A stretch of DNA of 64,000 bases from positions 62,001 to 126,000 of the forward strand of contig JALONH010000001.1 of the NCBI GenBank assembly GCA_025455005.1. Reading direction: 5' to 3'. The stretch's first letter is position 1; every line of letters starts with the position of its first letter. The notes beneath the pieces are model-generated. The model saw only the letters and a program-made list of their open reading frames with translations, had not been told where the DNA came from and ran no database searches. Shown one piece after another: positions 27,019 through 36,236 of this stretch. The position numbers and the translations under genes are program-made. The DNA comes from Cytophagaceae bacterium. GTDB lineage: Bacteria; Bacteroidota; Bacteroidia; Cytophagales; Cytophagaceae.

Positions 27019-27441
27019 TTATTCATAGTTCGTTAGCCCTAATTTTTTCCATTCTTCAAACCCACCAACCATGTAGGTGACTTCTGTATACCCTTCAGAC
27101 ATAAGAATATCTGCTACTTGTTTTGATAAGGCGCCATTCGAACAATAAATAAAGAGTACACTTTCTTTTGATTGATTGCGTAGCGTTTTTGCAATAGAGG
27201 ATGCGGATCCGGTTAAGGAAACAGCACGTCGAAGATGTCCGGCTTGATAACTCGCAAGATCTCTTAAATCAAAAACGAAAACGTCTTTTCTATGATCAAT
27301 GGCTTCTGTAAAAGTAGCCGCATCCATTTGTATTCCTTTAGCTTCCGGCGCACCGGGTTGTTGTGCGGAAATTAAGGTACTTCTCCAAATAAAGATAAGA
27401 AGTAGCAACAAAAGCGATGGATAAGTAGGTATTGATTTCAT
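27019..27441 (-). CDS. Rhodanese-like domain protein, exported
   Basis: 140 residues. Signal peptide 1-26 (long hydrophobic run, ISA before QQPG). A single rhodanese domain follows, with FVFDLRDLASYQAGHL and an active-site loop of the CSNGALS kind (Cys at about 101), so sulfur transfer is possible. The C-terminal VTYMVGGFEEWKKLGL is the usual family end. Single-domain exported rhodaneses are common in Bacteroidota; their sulfur acceptor is unknown. The gene converges on the preceding binding-protein-like gene, whose stop is two bases away. Confidence 0.88.
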   Translation of the reverse strand: MKSIPTYPSLLLLLLIFIWRSTLISAQQPGAPEAKGIQMDAATFTEAIDHRKDVFVFDLRDLASYQAGHLRRAVSLTGSASSIAKTLRNQSKESVLFIYCSNGALSKQVADILMSEGYTEVTYMVGGFEEWKKLGLTNYE

Positions 27442-27880
27442 TTGTTCTTATGTACGAAATTTATTTCAATGGGTTTATCTGTTCAGGTCGGTAAAAACCT
27501 TTAGAATACTATTTTAATTCAACATCCTATTGTCTTGATAGTATTGTATCATTTGAAGGTTAAGCAAAAATATATAATCCGTACTAAGAAGTAAGGTCCT
27601 TATTTATTTCTATAATTCTAATCGAACGTTTCATTTTTCGGTATTGTATTAATCCATGATTTACTTTGTTATTTTATAGATAGCCTCAAATTCAATCTAT
27701 TTTTAACACAAATATTACTTTTAGGCTTGTTATCTGACGAAATGCCATTAATTTTGAACCGGTTTTTCTAAAAACAATAGAGTTTTGTATAAATCATGTG
27801 TAAATAACCGTCCATGAATACGAAGTACCTAATGTAGATAAAACCAAACCTAAAACTAACCTTTTAACTATTAATCATTT
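27442..27880. other. 439-base intergenic region between divergent rhodanese and amt
   Basis: AT-rich and without an open frame of note. It must hold the promoters of the two divergent genes. A TACTTTG at 27662-27668 with a TTG at 27644-27646 resembles the Bacteroidota box but the spacer is only 15. No stable hairpin or recognised riboswitch was seen, though a long amt leader is possible. Confidence 0.5.
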
Positions 27881-29230
27881 ATGTTACAAAGATTTGCGCC
27901 ATTTGCAGTTCTCTTATTGGTCTGCGTTATTGCGATACTAATGCCAAATATTCCTTCAGCAGTTGTCACAGAAGGATTGGATAAAGCGGATATAGCTTGG
28001 ATGCTGACCGCATCTGCAATGGTATTGGTTATGACACCCGGACTAGCATTCTTTTACGGTGGTATGGTTAACCCTAAAAATATCATTTCCACGATGCTGC
28101 AAAGTTTTGTTTGTATGGGAATTATATCAGTGTTGTGGGTTACGGTTGGATTTTCTTTAGCATTCGGCAAAGACATCGGAGGTTTTATTGGAAACCCAAT
28201 GACGTTTGCTATGTTTAAGGGTGTGTTAGATGGACAACCTTGGTCCTTGGCACCTACCATTCCATTAGTGTTATTTGCGTTTTTCCAATTAAAATTTGCC
28301 GTGATTACACCAGCGTTGTTCACCGGTTCTTTTTCAGAACGTATACGATTCACTTCTTTAATATTATTTATGATATTATTTGCCCTTTTTATCTACGCGC
28401 CTATAGCACATTGGACGTGGCATCCGGAGGGGTTCTTATTTAAGATGGGAGTATTAGATTTTGCAGGAGGTACTGTAGTACACATATCTGCAGGTTGTGC
28501 AGCTTTAGCCGGGGCGTTCTACTTAGGAAAACGAAAAGAAAGAACACATACTACTATTAATAATATACCGTATGTTCTTATTGGTACAGGCTTATTGTGG
28601 TTTGGATGGTTTGGCTTCAACGCAGGTTCTGCTGTTGGTTCCGGAGGATTAGCCGCTACGGCATTTGCAACAACAAATGTGGCAGCTGCAGCAGCCGGTA
28701 TATGTTGGATGTTTTTAGAAGTTGCGAGAGGGAAAAAACCGTCTGCCATGGGCTTTTCTATCGGTGCTGTCGTAGGTTTAGTTGCTATTACACCTGCAGC
28801 AGGTTTTGTAACGATATCGCATGCATTAGTGATAGGTACGGTTGCCAGTACCATTTCTACTTTTGCCATTATCTTATTAACGAAAAAGACAGGCATTGAC
28901 GATACATTAGACGTGTTCCCTTGTCACGGTGTAGGAGGAATGACCGGTATGTTGTTAACAGGATTATTTGCTTCCCATGCCGTAAACAGTGTAGTATTAG
29001 AAGGGGAGCAAGGATGGACGGTTACCGGAGATCCTACTTTATTCATAAAACATCTTCAAGGCATGTTGATTGTCATTGCCTATTCGTTGGTAGGTTCTTA
29101 TATCTTGCTTTGGATAACGGATAAAGTAACTACTTTACGTGTAACAGAAGAAGAAGAAAAGCAAGGTTTAGATGTGACGCAGCACGATGAGAAATTTATA
29201 GTTGCCGATTTCTTTAATAAGAAAAATTAA
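27881..29230 (+). CDS. amt: Ammonium transporter, Amt family
   Basis: 449 residues with about eleven membrane helices. Family blocks are plain: ADIAWMLTASAMVLVMTPGL near 35-54, FFYGGMVNPKN, the DFAGGTVVHISAG signature (about 194-206), GWFGFNAGSA, and FPCHGVGGMTG with the pore His. Amt proteins conduct ammonium into the cell through the inner membrane. An N-terminal hydrophobic segment may be cleaved or be an extra helix. No glnK/PII gene accompanies it in this window, unlike the usual glnK-amt pair. A clean terminator follows. Confidence 0.95.
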   Translation: MLQRFAPFAVLLLVCVIAILMPNIPSAVVTEGLDKADIAWMLTASAMVLVMTPGLAFFYGGMVNPKNIISTMLQSFVCMGIISVLWVTVGFSLAFGKDIGGFIGNPMTFAMFKGVLDGQPWSLAPTIPLVLFAFFQLKFAVITPALFTGSFSERIRFTSLILFMILFALFIYAPIAHWTWHPEGFLFKMGVLDFAGGTVVHISAGCAALAGAFYLGKRKERTHTTINNIPYVLIGTGLLWFGWFGFNAGSAVGSGGLAATAFATTNVAAAAAGICWMFLEVARGKKPSAMGFSIGAVVGLVAITPAAGFVTISHALVIGTVASTISTFAIILLTKKTGIDDTLDVFPCHGVGGMTGMLLTGLFASHAVNSVVLEGEQGWTVTGDPTLFIKHLQGMLIVIAYSLVGSYILLWITDKVTTLRVTEEEEKQGLDVTQHDEKFIVADFFNKKN

Positions 29231-29253
29231 TACCTTTATTTTCTAAACATATG

Positions 29254-29277
29254 GACCCGCCAAGTGCGGGTCTTTTT
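29254..29277 (+). terminator. Rho-independent terminator of amt
   Basis: GACCCGC and GCGGGTC flank the CAAGT loop, followed by TTTTT. Confidence 0.9.
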
Positions 29278-29285
29278 ATAGGTAT

Positions 29286-30041
29286 ATGGAACATTGGTTG
29301 ATGGTAGGTACCGGAAATATGGCATGGCATTGGGCTCAGGCTTTCGAAAAACAATCGACAGTTCAATGGTATGTAGTAAGTAGAAATAATATATCGGAGC
29401 AAAATTTTATCGCTTTGTGTCCTCATGTTCTCCCTAATAATCGATTAACTCGAGCACCTGATGGAATTGCTTTTTTTGTTCCCGATACAGAAATAGAAAA
29501 TCAATCGAATAATTTCGCTCGACTATATCCCACAGCATGGCACCTGCATTCCAGTGGTGCGACTTCAATAGATCAATTGAAAGCGAAAAAAAAACATGTT
29601 GTATATCCCATTCAATCGTTGAGTAAAGGGATTGCAATAGATTGGGCTACGTTTCCTGTAGCCCTAGAGTCAAACACGGAATTACCCCATACTCTTAACA
29701 ATTGGATTCAGTCTACACCAATTACAACCCTAACGTGTACGTCAGAAGAACGATTAGCACTTCATACAGCGGCTGTCTTATCGTCTAATTTTATAACCCA
29801 CTTACTAACGCTAACGGCAAAAGTAGCCGAACAGTATTCTTTTCCTTTATCGATATTAGAGCCCTTAGTCCAACAGGCCATTGAAAAAGCATTTCAACAT
29901 GGACCCCAACAGACACAAACCGGGCCGGCTGTACGTAACGATCAAATTACTATAGATAAGCATTTAGAAGTTTTATCACCTTTTCCTGAAATTCTAAAAA
30001 TATACCGAATACTCACTGAAAGCATTCAGAAAAAGATGTAA
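29286..30041 (+). CDS. Rossmann-like / DUF2520 NAD(P)-binding oxidoreductase-like protein
   Basis: 251 residues. The N-terminal NAD(P)-binding fold begins at MVGTGNMAWHWAQAFE; a typical DUF2520 C-terminal helical domain follows (from about residue 125: ERLALHTAAVLSSNFITHLLTLTAKVA, then GPAVRNDQITIDKHLEVL). Architecture is like that of ProC/6-phosphogluconate dehydrogenases, but no substrate is known. It starts nine bases after the amt terminator and leads a tight run DUF2520-kdsC-UbiA, an order often seen in Bacteroidota, which suggests a shared envelope or quinone-related job but proves nothing. Cytoplasmic. Confidence 0.85.
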   Translation: MEHWLMVGTGNMAWHWAQAFEKQSTVQWYVVSRNNISEQNFIALCPHVLPNNRLTRAPDGIAFFVPDTEIENQSNNFARLYPTAWHLHSSGATSIDQLKAKKKHVVYPIQSLSKGIAIDWATFPVALESNTELPHTLNNWIQSTPITTLTCTSEERLALHTAAVLSSNFITHLLTLTAKVAEQYSFPLSILEPLVQQAIEKAFQHGPQQTQTGPAVRNDQITIDKHLEVLSPFPEILKIYRILTESIQKKM

Positions 30042-30063
30042 TTTGCTTTCAAATCTCTTAACT

Positions 30064-30564
30064 ATGGCAACGTTTGATCAGATTAGAACCTTTATTCTAG
30101 ATGTAGATGGAGTATTGACGGATGGCACATTACAAGCGTTTAGGACCGGAGAACAGGTACGTACATTTTATGTAAGAGATGGGTATGCTATAGAACGGGC
30201 GCTGAAAGCGGGGTATCATATTCTTGTGATTTCCGGTGGAAAGGATGAAAGTGTACGAACTCGATTAGCGTTTTTGGGAATCCAAGATGTTTTCTTAGGG
30301 GTAAAAGATAAAAAAGAGGTATTCGATTCTTATTGTCAAACACATCAATTGAATACATCTGAAATTTTATATATGGGGGATGATATTCCGGATTTACAAA
30401 TGTTGCGTTTAGTAGGAATGCCCACATGTCCCAAAGATGCAGCTGCGGATATTCTTCCGTATTGTACTTATATATCTCCGTATGAGGGTGGTCGTGGTGC
30501 GGTTCGGGATGTGATTGAAAAAGTGATGCGCGTTCAAGGAAAATGGACACCGGAGCTTTGGTAA
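30064..30564 (+). CDS. kdsC: KdsC-type HAD phosphatase (KDO-8-phosphate phosphatase)
   Basis: 166 residues from the ATG at 30064; a TTG at 30043 would lengthen it by seven residues without support. The HAD motifs are: I, FILDVDGVLTDG (nucleophile Asp13, acid Asp15); II, LVISGGKDE; III, Lys of GVKDKKEV; IV, YMGDDIPDLQML. With no cap domain, this is the C0 KdsC group, which removes phosphate from 3-deoxy-D-manno-octulosonate 8-phosphate in lipopolysaccharide core synthesis, acting in the cytoplasm. No other KDO genes are here. The neighbour genes are on the same strand with short gaps (22 and 6 bases). Confidence 0.9.
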   Translation: MATFDQIRTFILDVDGVLTDGTLQAFRTGEQVRTFYVRDGYAIERALKAGYHILVISGGKDESVRTRLAFLGIQDVFLGVKDKKEVFDSYCQTHQLNTSEILYMGDDIPDLQMLRLVGMPTCPKDAAADILPYCTYISPYEGGRGAVRDVIEKVMRVQGKWTPELW

Positions 30565-30570
30565 GTTGTT

Positions 30571-31452
30571 ATGATAACGGCTAAAAAACGAAATCGTTTT
30601 CTTCGAATAGGGATTGCCTATTGGACTTTAGTTCGAGGTCTAAATTTAGTAGTGCTCGCTTTTACAATGGGGATGGTTCGGAGTATGATTGTTACTCCTT
30701 CGCTTCAAAAGGAATCATTTTATTTACCGGAACCATCGTTTTGGTTCTTAACATTTGCAACTATTTTTACTGCTGCCGCAGGATATATAATTAATGACTA
30801 TTATGATGTTAAAATTGACTTGATTAACAAGCCCGGAAGAGTGGTCCTAGGTAGAATCATACATCGAAGGCTCGCTATTATTTTACATTTTACGTTTAAT
30901 TTTTTAGCCTTATTTTTAGCCTTTTGGGTAGACTGGAAACTATCTTTAATGGTTGCTGGAGTTCAAGTTGTCCTTTGGTATTATGCCAATAGGTTAAAAC
31001 GTATCGCTTTGATTGGAAATACTACTATTGCTATTCTCACCGGATGGACTATCTATCAATGGGTATGGTTGTATCCATCGGCTGCCGATTATTTGTTGCT
31101 ATATGCGTTATTTGCCTTTATTTTATCCTTAATTCGAGAAATTATTAAAGACATGGAAGACATTCGTGGAGATCAACAACATGGATGTAAAACATTACCT
31201 ATTGAAATTGGAATTCGAAATACTAAATATGTTTTGTTTGGATTATTGATAGGGTTTGGATGGTATCTGATCAAAGCTTTTTTTACCTTACAGCCCGCAT
31301 TAATTTGGTATTTTATTTTAGTGCTGGGTCCTGCACTACTCTTTTGGACGTATGGTTTATGGAAAGCTGAAACTGCTTCCGACTTTGGTCGATTAAGTGC
31401 GTTTTCTAAAGTGATGATGGTGATGGGGGTGTGGAGTATGGTCTTATTGTAG
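30571..31452 (+). CDS. UbiA-family prenyltransferase
   Basis: 293 residues with eight or nine membrane helices. The two Asp-rich motifs of the family are NDYYDVKIDLINKPGR (about residues 71-86) and IKDMEDIRGDQQHG (about 191-204), both intact and able to bind Mg-prenyl diphosphate. Members in Bacteroidota are often called geranylgeranylglycerol-phosphate geranylgeranyltransferase, but the acceptor here may be a menaquinone or other lipid precursor; sequence alone does not tell. Last of the DUF2520-kdsC-UbiA run, six bases after kdsC. Confidence 0.88.
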   Translation: MITAKKRNRFLRIGIAYWTLVRGLNLVVLAFTMGMVRSMIVTPSLQKESFYLPEPSFWFLTFATIFTAAAGYIINDYYDVKIDLINKPGRVVLGRIIHRRLAIILHFTFNFLALFLAFWVDWKLSLMVAGVQVVLWYYANRLKRIALIGNTTIAILTGWTIYQWVWLYPSAADYLLLYALFAFILSLIREIIKDMEDIRGDQQHGCKTLPIEIGIRNTKYVLFGLLIGFGWYLIKAFFTLQPALIWYFILVLGPALLFWTYGLWKAETASDFGRLSAFSKVMMVMGVWSMVLL

Positions 31453-31474
31453 TTTTTTCCACATATAGGCTTTC

Positions 31475-31491
31475 ATGGATTATTAATCCAT
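31475..31491. repeat. Perfect inverted repeat between UbiA gene and purN
   Basis: ATGGATTA and TAATCCAT around a single T. No T-run follows, so it is either an operator-like site or a weak end of the upstream transcript. A looser pair, TCAATT and AATTGA, lies about ten bases further on. Confidence 0.4.
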
Positions 31492-31561
31492 ACAAATTCA
31501 ATTAGTTACGAATTGATCTACGTTCTTTCATCAGAAATATAAATCTCCTCGGAAAAGTACC

Positions 31562-31592
31562 TTGGGAATCGTCTGAAAGCACTGTATATTTG
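31562..31592 (+). promoter_or_regulatory. Bacteroidota-type promoter of purN-purH
   Basis: TTG at 31562-31564, a 20-base spacer, and TATATTTG at 31585-31592, an exact -7 match. The purN ATG is 17 bases after the box, so the leader is short. Confidence 0.65.
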
Positions 31593-31609
31593 CCCCTTAA
31601 TTCAAGCAC

Positions 31610-32203
31610 ATGCAGGCCTCTGCAACCCAAAACATTGCTCTATTTGCTTCCGGTTCCGGTACTAATGTTCAAGCCATTGCTGAATATTTTAAGGATCGAA
31701 CGGACGTTCGAATTGTACTGATTGCTACTAATAATCCAAATGCATATGTAATCGAGCGAGCAAAAAATTTAAATATACCCTGTACGGTATTTACCCGAGC
31801 GGATTTTTATGATTCTTCCCTTTTAGTAGAGGAATTAAAACAGTTGAAGGTAGATTGGGTAATTTTAGCGGGCTTCTTATGGTTAATACCTTCTTATTTC
31901 GTTCAAGCATTCCCCAATATGTTGAATATTCATCCGGCCTTATTGCCATCGTTTGGTGGTAAAGGTATGTATGGAATGAAAGTACATGAAGCTGTAAAAG
32001 CTACCGGTGCTGTATCTACTGGGATTACGATACATCGCGTTAACGAACAATATGATGAAGGGGCAATCGTCTTTCAAGCCTCTTGTCCGGTAGCCCCGGA
32101 GGATACACCGGAAACCATAGCGGCTAAAGTACATGCATTGGAATATGCACACTACGCTCGCATTATAGACGAACAAATCCAACAATCACGTATATCCATT
32201 TAA
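31610..32203 (+). CDS. purN: Phosphoribosylglycinamide formyltransferase
   Basis: 197 residues. The GART fold is clear: IALFASGSGTNVQAI (phosphate site), WVILAGFLWLIP, NIHPALLPSFGGKGMYG (catalytic Asn/His), VSTGITIHRVNEQYDEGAIVFQ (catalytic Asp). It transfers a formyl group from 10-formyl-tetrahydrofolate to GAR in purine synthesis. It lies 17 bases before purH, which acts later in the same pathway and uses the same formyl donor, so the two form a small operon behind a good promoter. Cytoplasmic; standard length. Confidence 0.97.
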   Translation: MQASATQNIALFASGSGTNVQAIAEYFKDRTDVRIVLIATNNPNAYVIERAKNLNIPCTVFTRADFYDSSLLVEELKQLKVDWVILAGFLWLIPSYFVQAFPNMLNIHPALLPSFGGKGMYGMKVHEAVKATGAVSTGITIHRVNEQYDEGAIVFQASCPVAPEDTPETIAAKVHALEYAHYARIIDEQIQQSRISI

Positions 32204-32220
32204 TACTACAATAGCTTTCT

Positions 32221-33747
32221 ATGAGTTCAAAGAAAATCAAATCGGCATTAATTTCTGTTTTTTATAAAGATAAACTCGATGTTCTGGTAAAAACCTTGCA
32301 TGCACAAGGTGTAACCATTTACTCTACCGGTGGAACGCAACAATTTATGGAGAGTCTTGGTATTCCGGTTGTCGCAGTTGAAGATTTAACCGGTTATCCC
32401 TCGATCTTAGGTGGACGAGTGAAAACCTTACACCCGAAAGTATTTGGAGGTATTTTAAACCGCCGTTCTTTAGCACAAGACCAATCGGAGATAATGCAAT
32501 ATGAAATTCCGGAAATTGATTTGGTGATTGTTGACTTATATCCTTTCGAACAGACTGTAGCGTCGGGTGCAGAAGCGCAAGCGATTATTGAAAAAATAGA
32601 TATTGGTGGTGTTTCATTAATTCGTGCGGCTGCTAAAAATCATTCAGATGTTGTGATTCTAGCGAGTAAGAATCAATATGAGGTGTTGAATACTCTATTA
32701 CTCGAGAAAAATGGATGTACTGATTTAGCTGATAGATTTCAATTCGCAGCAGAAGCATTTGATATTACGTCGCATTACGATACCGCCATTTATCAGTGGT
32801 TTGCGCAAGGTAAAACAAAAGGATTCAAACAAAGCATTCAGTCAAAACAAACGCTTCGATATGGGGAAAATCCTCATCAAGAAGGAACATTTTATGGGAA
32901 TCTAGAAGAGTTGTTTGACAAATTAAATGGGAAAGAATTATCCTACAATAACTTGTTGGATATAGACGCTGCCGTTTCATTAATAGATGAGTTTAGTCAA
33001 GAAGGCCCTACATTTGCCATACTTAAACATAACAATGCATGTGGGGTGGCTATTGCGCCTTCAGCAAAAGAAGCCTACTTGAAAGCATTGGCGTGTGATC
33101 CGGTTTCAGCTTTTGGAGGGGTAATCATAACGAATGTTGCCATTGATTTACCTACGGCTCAAGAATTACATAAATTATTTTTTGAAGTAGTCATTGCACC
33201 TGCTTATGATGAAGCCGCTGTAACGCTATTAAAAGAAAAGAAAAATCGAATCGTGTTGGTACGTAAACCGATAGCCTTACCTTCTAAAACATTTAAAACA
33301 TTATTACACGGTGTAATCGAACAAGACAAAGATTTAAAGATAGAAAGTACAATAGATTTAACTTGTGTAACTAAAAAGCAAGTAACAGAAGCAGAGAAAA
33401 AAGCCCTTTTATTTGCCAATAAAATTTGCAAACACACCAAGTCTAATGCTATAGTGTTTGCAACAGAAGATCGCTTGATTTCAAGTGGAGTAGGTCAAAC
33501 GTCTAGGGTAGATGCCTTACGTCAAGCGATTGAAAAGGCAAAAAGTTTTGGTTTTGAATTGTCCGGAAGTGTGATGGCATCAGATGCCTTCTTCCCGTTT
33601 CCGGATTGTGTAGAATTAGCTAACCTAGCAGGAGTAAAAACCGTAATACAACCAGGAGGTTCCGTAAAAGACCAAGACTCTATTGACTATTGTGATGCGC
33701 ATGAAATGGCCATGGTATTTACCGGTCATCGTCACTTTAAACATTAA
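32221..33747 (+). CDS. purH: Bifunctional AICAR transformylase / IMP cyclohydrolase
   Basis: 508 residues. The N-terminal MGS-like IMP cyclohydrolase domain (1-150: ALISVFYKDKL, STGGTQQFMESLG, GGRVKTLHPKVFGGIL) is followed by the AICAR formyltransferase domain (about 190-508: LRYGENPHQEG, ILKHNNACGVA, the motif DPVSAFGGVI, SDAFFPFPDCVE, QPGGSVKDQDSIDYCD, GHRHFKH at the end). It carries out the last two steps to IMP in the cytoplasm. Seventeen bases after purN; no terminator is evident before mreB 80 bases downstream, so read-through into the shape operon is possible. Confidence 0.98.
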   Translation: MSSKKIKSALISVFYKDKLDVLVKTLHAQGVTIYSTGGTQQFMESLGIPVVAVEDLTGYPSILGGRVKTLHPKVFGGILNRRSLAQDQSEIMQYEIPEIDLVIVDLYPFEQTVASGAEAQAIIEKIDIGGVSLIRAAAKNHSDVVILASKNQYEVLNTLLLEKNGCTDLADRFQFAAEAFDITSHYDTAIYQWFAQGKTKGFKQSIQSKQTLRYGENPHQEGTFYGNLEELFDKLNGKELSYNNLLDIDAAVSLIDEFSQEGPTFAILKHNNACGVAIAPSAKEAYLKALACDPVSAFGGVIITNVAIDLPTAQELHKLFFEVVIAPAYDEAAVTLLKEKKNRIVLVRKPIALPSKTFKTLLHGVIEQDKDLKIESTIDLTCVTKKQVTEAEKKALLFANKICKHTKSNAIVFATEDRLISSGVGQTSRVDALRQAIEKAKSFGFELSGSVMASDAFFPFPDCVELANLAGVKTVIQPGGSVKDQDSIDYCDAHEMAMVFTGHRHFKH

Positions 33748-33827
33748 TTAAATTAGGGAAATTGGCGTTTATGCCTTAAATTGACCTTACACTTTACATG
33801 TAACACCTTTAAACCGAAATCTATATC

Positions 33828-34856
33828 ATGGGAATGTTTGATTTTTTCACCAGTGACATTGCGATTGACCTGGGGACAGCTAACATCTTAATCATTTATA
33901 AAGATCGAATTGTAGTAGACGAACCGTCGATCATTGCGTTGGATAAAGTGTCCGGCAAAGTTAAAGCACTCGGTAGAGAAGCGATGCAGATGCATGAGAA
34001 AACGCATGAAAACATAAAAACCATTCGTCCATTAAAAGATGGTGTGATTGCGGACTTCCACGCAGCGGAAGAAATGATTCGAGGAATGATTAAGTTAATC
34101 GATAAAGGTAAAAGTTTCTTAGCACCTCATTCTTACCGTATGTGTATTTGTATACCGTCCGGAATTACCGAGGTAGAAAAACGAGCCGTTCGAGATTCTG
34201 CAGAACATGCTGGAGCAAAAGAAGTATATATGATTTTTGAACCTATTGCTGCGGCTATCGGATTAGGTATAGATATAGAACAACCGGTAGGTTCTATGAT
34301 CGTTGACATAGGAGGAGGTACAACGGAGATAGCCGTAATAGCATTGTCCGGAATCGTATGCGAGCAGTCCATTCGTATTGCAGGTGATGTCTTTAATAAA
34401 GATATTTTAGATTATATGCGCCGTCAACATAACCTATTGATAGGAGAACGTTCAGCTGAACGTTTGAAAATAGAAGTTGGTTCGGCTTTAACGGAATTAG
34501 ATAATCCTCCGGAAGATTTTGAAATCCGTGGTCGAGATTTAATGACGGGTATTCCTAAAGTAATAAAAGTTTCTTACTCTGAAATTGCCTTTGCATTAGA
34601 TAAATCCGTTTCTAAAATAGAAGAAGCGGTTTTAAAAGCATTAGAAATTGCTCCACCCGAATTATCAGCGGATATATATGACAATGGTATTCATCTAACG
34701 GGTGGAGGAGCCTTATTGAGAGGATTAGACAAACGATTGTCCATGAAAACAAAATTACCTATCCATGTTGCGGAAGATCCATTACGCGCTGTGGCTAAAG
34801 GAACAGGTATTGCGATAAAAGATACTAAAAAGTACAGAGCGGTTTTATTGAACTAA
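33828..34856 (+). CDS. mreB: Rod-shape-determining actin homologue MreB
   Basis: 342 residues. Actin-fold phosphate motifs are present: IDLGTANILI (residues 10-19), the adenosine-site GGGTTEIAVIA and the GGGALLRGLD near the C terminus. The N-terminal MGMFDFFTSDI could be an amphipathic membrane-binding helix. MreB filaments on the inner membrane guide the elongation machinery. It heads mreB-mreC-mreD-mrdA-rodA, all on the same strand with gaps of nine bases or fewer or short overlaps, so the full elongasome is one operon and the cell is probably rod-shaped at least in part of its life cycle (inference). Confidence 0.98.
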   Translation: MGMFDFFTSDIAIDLGTANILIIYKDRIVVDEPSIIALDKVSGKVKALGREAMQMHEKTHENIKTIRPLKDGVIADFHAAEEMIRGMIKLIDKGKSFLAPHSYRMCICIPSGITEVEKRAVRDSAEHAGAKEVYMIFEPIAAAIGLGIDIEQPVGSMIVDIGGGTTEIAVIALSGIVCEQSIRIAGDVFNKDILDYMRRQHNLLIGERSAERLKIEVGSALTELDNPPEDFEIRGRDLMTGIPKVIKVSYSEIAFALDKSVSKIEEAVLKALEIAPPELSADIYDNGIHLTGGGALLRGLDKRLSMKTKLPIHVAEDPLRAVAKGTGIAIKDTKKYRAVLLN

Positions 34857-34865
34857 CCCTACTGC

Positions 34866-35711
34866 ATGTTTCGGTTACTGGAATTCATATACGCTATTCG
34901 TGTTTTCTTGGTTTTTGTCGCCATAGAAATTGTTTGTATTTGGATGTTAGTTCGATTCAATCCATATCATGGTGCGGCTTATTTTAGCACGTCATCTTCC
35001 ATTGCCGGATCGGTGTTGAGTATACAACGTGGGATTACAGAATACTTTGGGCTTCGAAAAACCAATTTGGAACTAGCAGAAGAAAATGCTCAATTGAAAG
35101 CTGCCTTATACCGAGCACAACAACGCAGTACGAAAGAAATTGATACGTCTATTGTTTTTATTCAAGAGAATAAATTCGATGTAAAAGTAGCACGCGTTAT
35201 CAATAACAACACATCTTTAGCTAATAATTTTTTCACGTTGAACAAAGGCGCACGACAAGGAGTAGAAGTAGGTATGGGGGTCTTATCTTCAAAAGGTGTA
35301 GCTGGACAAATCAAATCGGTAACCGATCATTATGCTACGGCTATATCTATTCTAAATGCCAAATGGTCAATTTCGGCAAAAGTCTTACGAATGGATGCGG
35401 ATGGGATTATTAAATGGGAAGATGATACAGATCCATTGCATGTATCTTTTACCGATGTAGCCAAGCACCATAAAGTAAAAGTAGGCGACACCGTTGTTAC
35501 TTCAGGCTATAAACAAGTGCTCTTCCCGAAAGGCATTCCCATAGGTATTGTTTCTGAGGTAAAAGACGAAGGGGGCTCTTTTTGGAATATAAAAGTGCGG
35601 TTAACTACGGACTTTACCGCGATGGATTATGTGTTCATCACAAAAAATAATTTGAAAGTAGAGCAAGATTCTGTAGAAGCGGAATTTACTAAAGAAAAAG
35701 TAAAACCATGA
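34866..35711 (+). CDS. mreC: Rod-shape-determining protein MreC
   Basis: 281 residues: a short cytoplasmic start, one membrane helix (about 10-30), a coiled coil (about 60-95, LELAEENAQLKAALYRAQQR), and a two-domain beta fold in the periplasm (from about 105, KVARVINNNTSLANNFFTLNKG then GMGVLSSKGVAGQIKSVT). MreC connects MreB/MreD with PBP2 and activates it. Its stop overlaps the mreD start (ATGA), which supports translational coupling. Length and layout are normal for Bacteroidota. Confidence 0.95.
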   Translation: MFRLLEFIYAIRVFLVFVAIEIVCIWMLVRFNPYHGAAYFSTSSSIAGSVLSIQRGITEYFGLRKTNLELAEENAQLKAALYRAQQRSTKEIDTSIVFIQENKFDVKVARVINNNTSLANNFFTLNKGARQGVEVGMGVLSSKGVAGQIKSVTDHYATAISILNAKWSISAKVLRMDADGIIKWEDDTDPLHVSFTDVAKHHKVKVGDTVVTSGYKQVLFPKGIPIGIVSEVKDEGGSFWNIKVRLTTDFTAMDYVFITKNNLKVEQDSVEAEFTKEKVKP

Positions 35712-36229
35712 ACATAACAGACGTATTAAAACAACTTATTCATGGTCTTATTATTCTATTGTTCCAAATAGTTCTATTTAGAACGTCTACACTATTCGGG
35801 GTCGCTTCTTGCTTTATTTACGTAGGTTTTTTAATACAATTACCTTTTTATATTTCTACGATTGGGTTGTTATGTATAACCTTTGGCTATACACTACTAA
35901 TCGATATATTTTACGATTCACCGGGCTTACATACTGCTGCTGCTGTTTTTATTATGTACATCAGAGCATCCATATTTAAATGGATGACGCCATCCGGCGG
36001 CTATGATAATAAAGAAAACACCAGCATATTTACGATGGGTTTTCAATGGCATTTAATTTATGCTTTTATACTCATCTTTTTACATACTTCTTTAGTCTTT
36101 GCTATAGAGTGGTTATCCATAGGTACTTTATGGTCTTCGCTTCTTAAAATTATTTCTACTACTTTATTTACCTTATTGGTAGTAATGTTGTATCAGTTTT
36201 TGTTTTTGTATAAACGATCAGGAAGATAA
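35708..36229 (+). CDS. mreD: Rod-shape-determining protein MreD-like
   Basis: 173 residues, five or six hydrophobic helices, no soluble domain. Sequence is poorly conserved in this family, so the call leans on size, membrane pattern and position between mreC and mrdA. It overlaps the end of mreC by four bases and sits seven bases before mrdA. MreD is an inner-membrane partner of MreC. The YDSPGLHTAAAVFIMYIR segment is the kind of conserved inner loop seen in Bacteroidota MreD. Confidence 0.88.
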   Translation: MNITDVLKQLIHGLIILLFQIVLFRTSTLFGVASCFIYVGFLIQLPFYISTIGLLCITFGYTLLIDIFYDSPGLHTAAAVFIMYIRASIFKWMTPSGGYDNKENTSIFTMGFQWHLIYAFILIFLHTSLVFAIEWLSIGTLWSSLLKIISTTLFTLLVVMLYQFLFLYKRSGR

Positions 36230-36236
36230 GAAAGTC

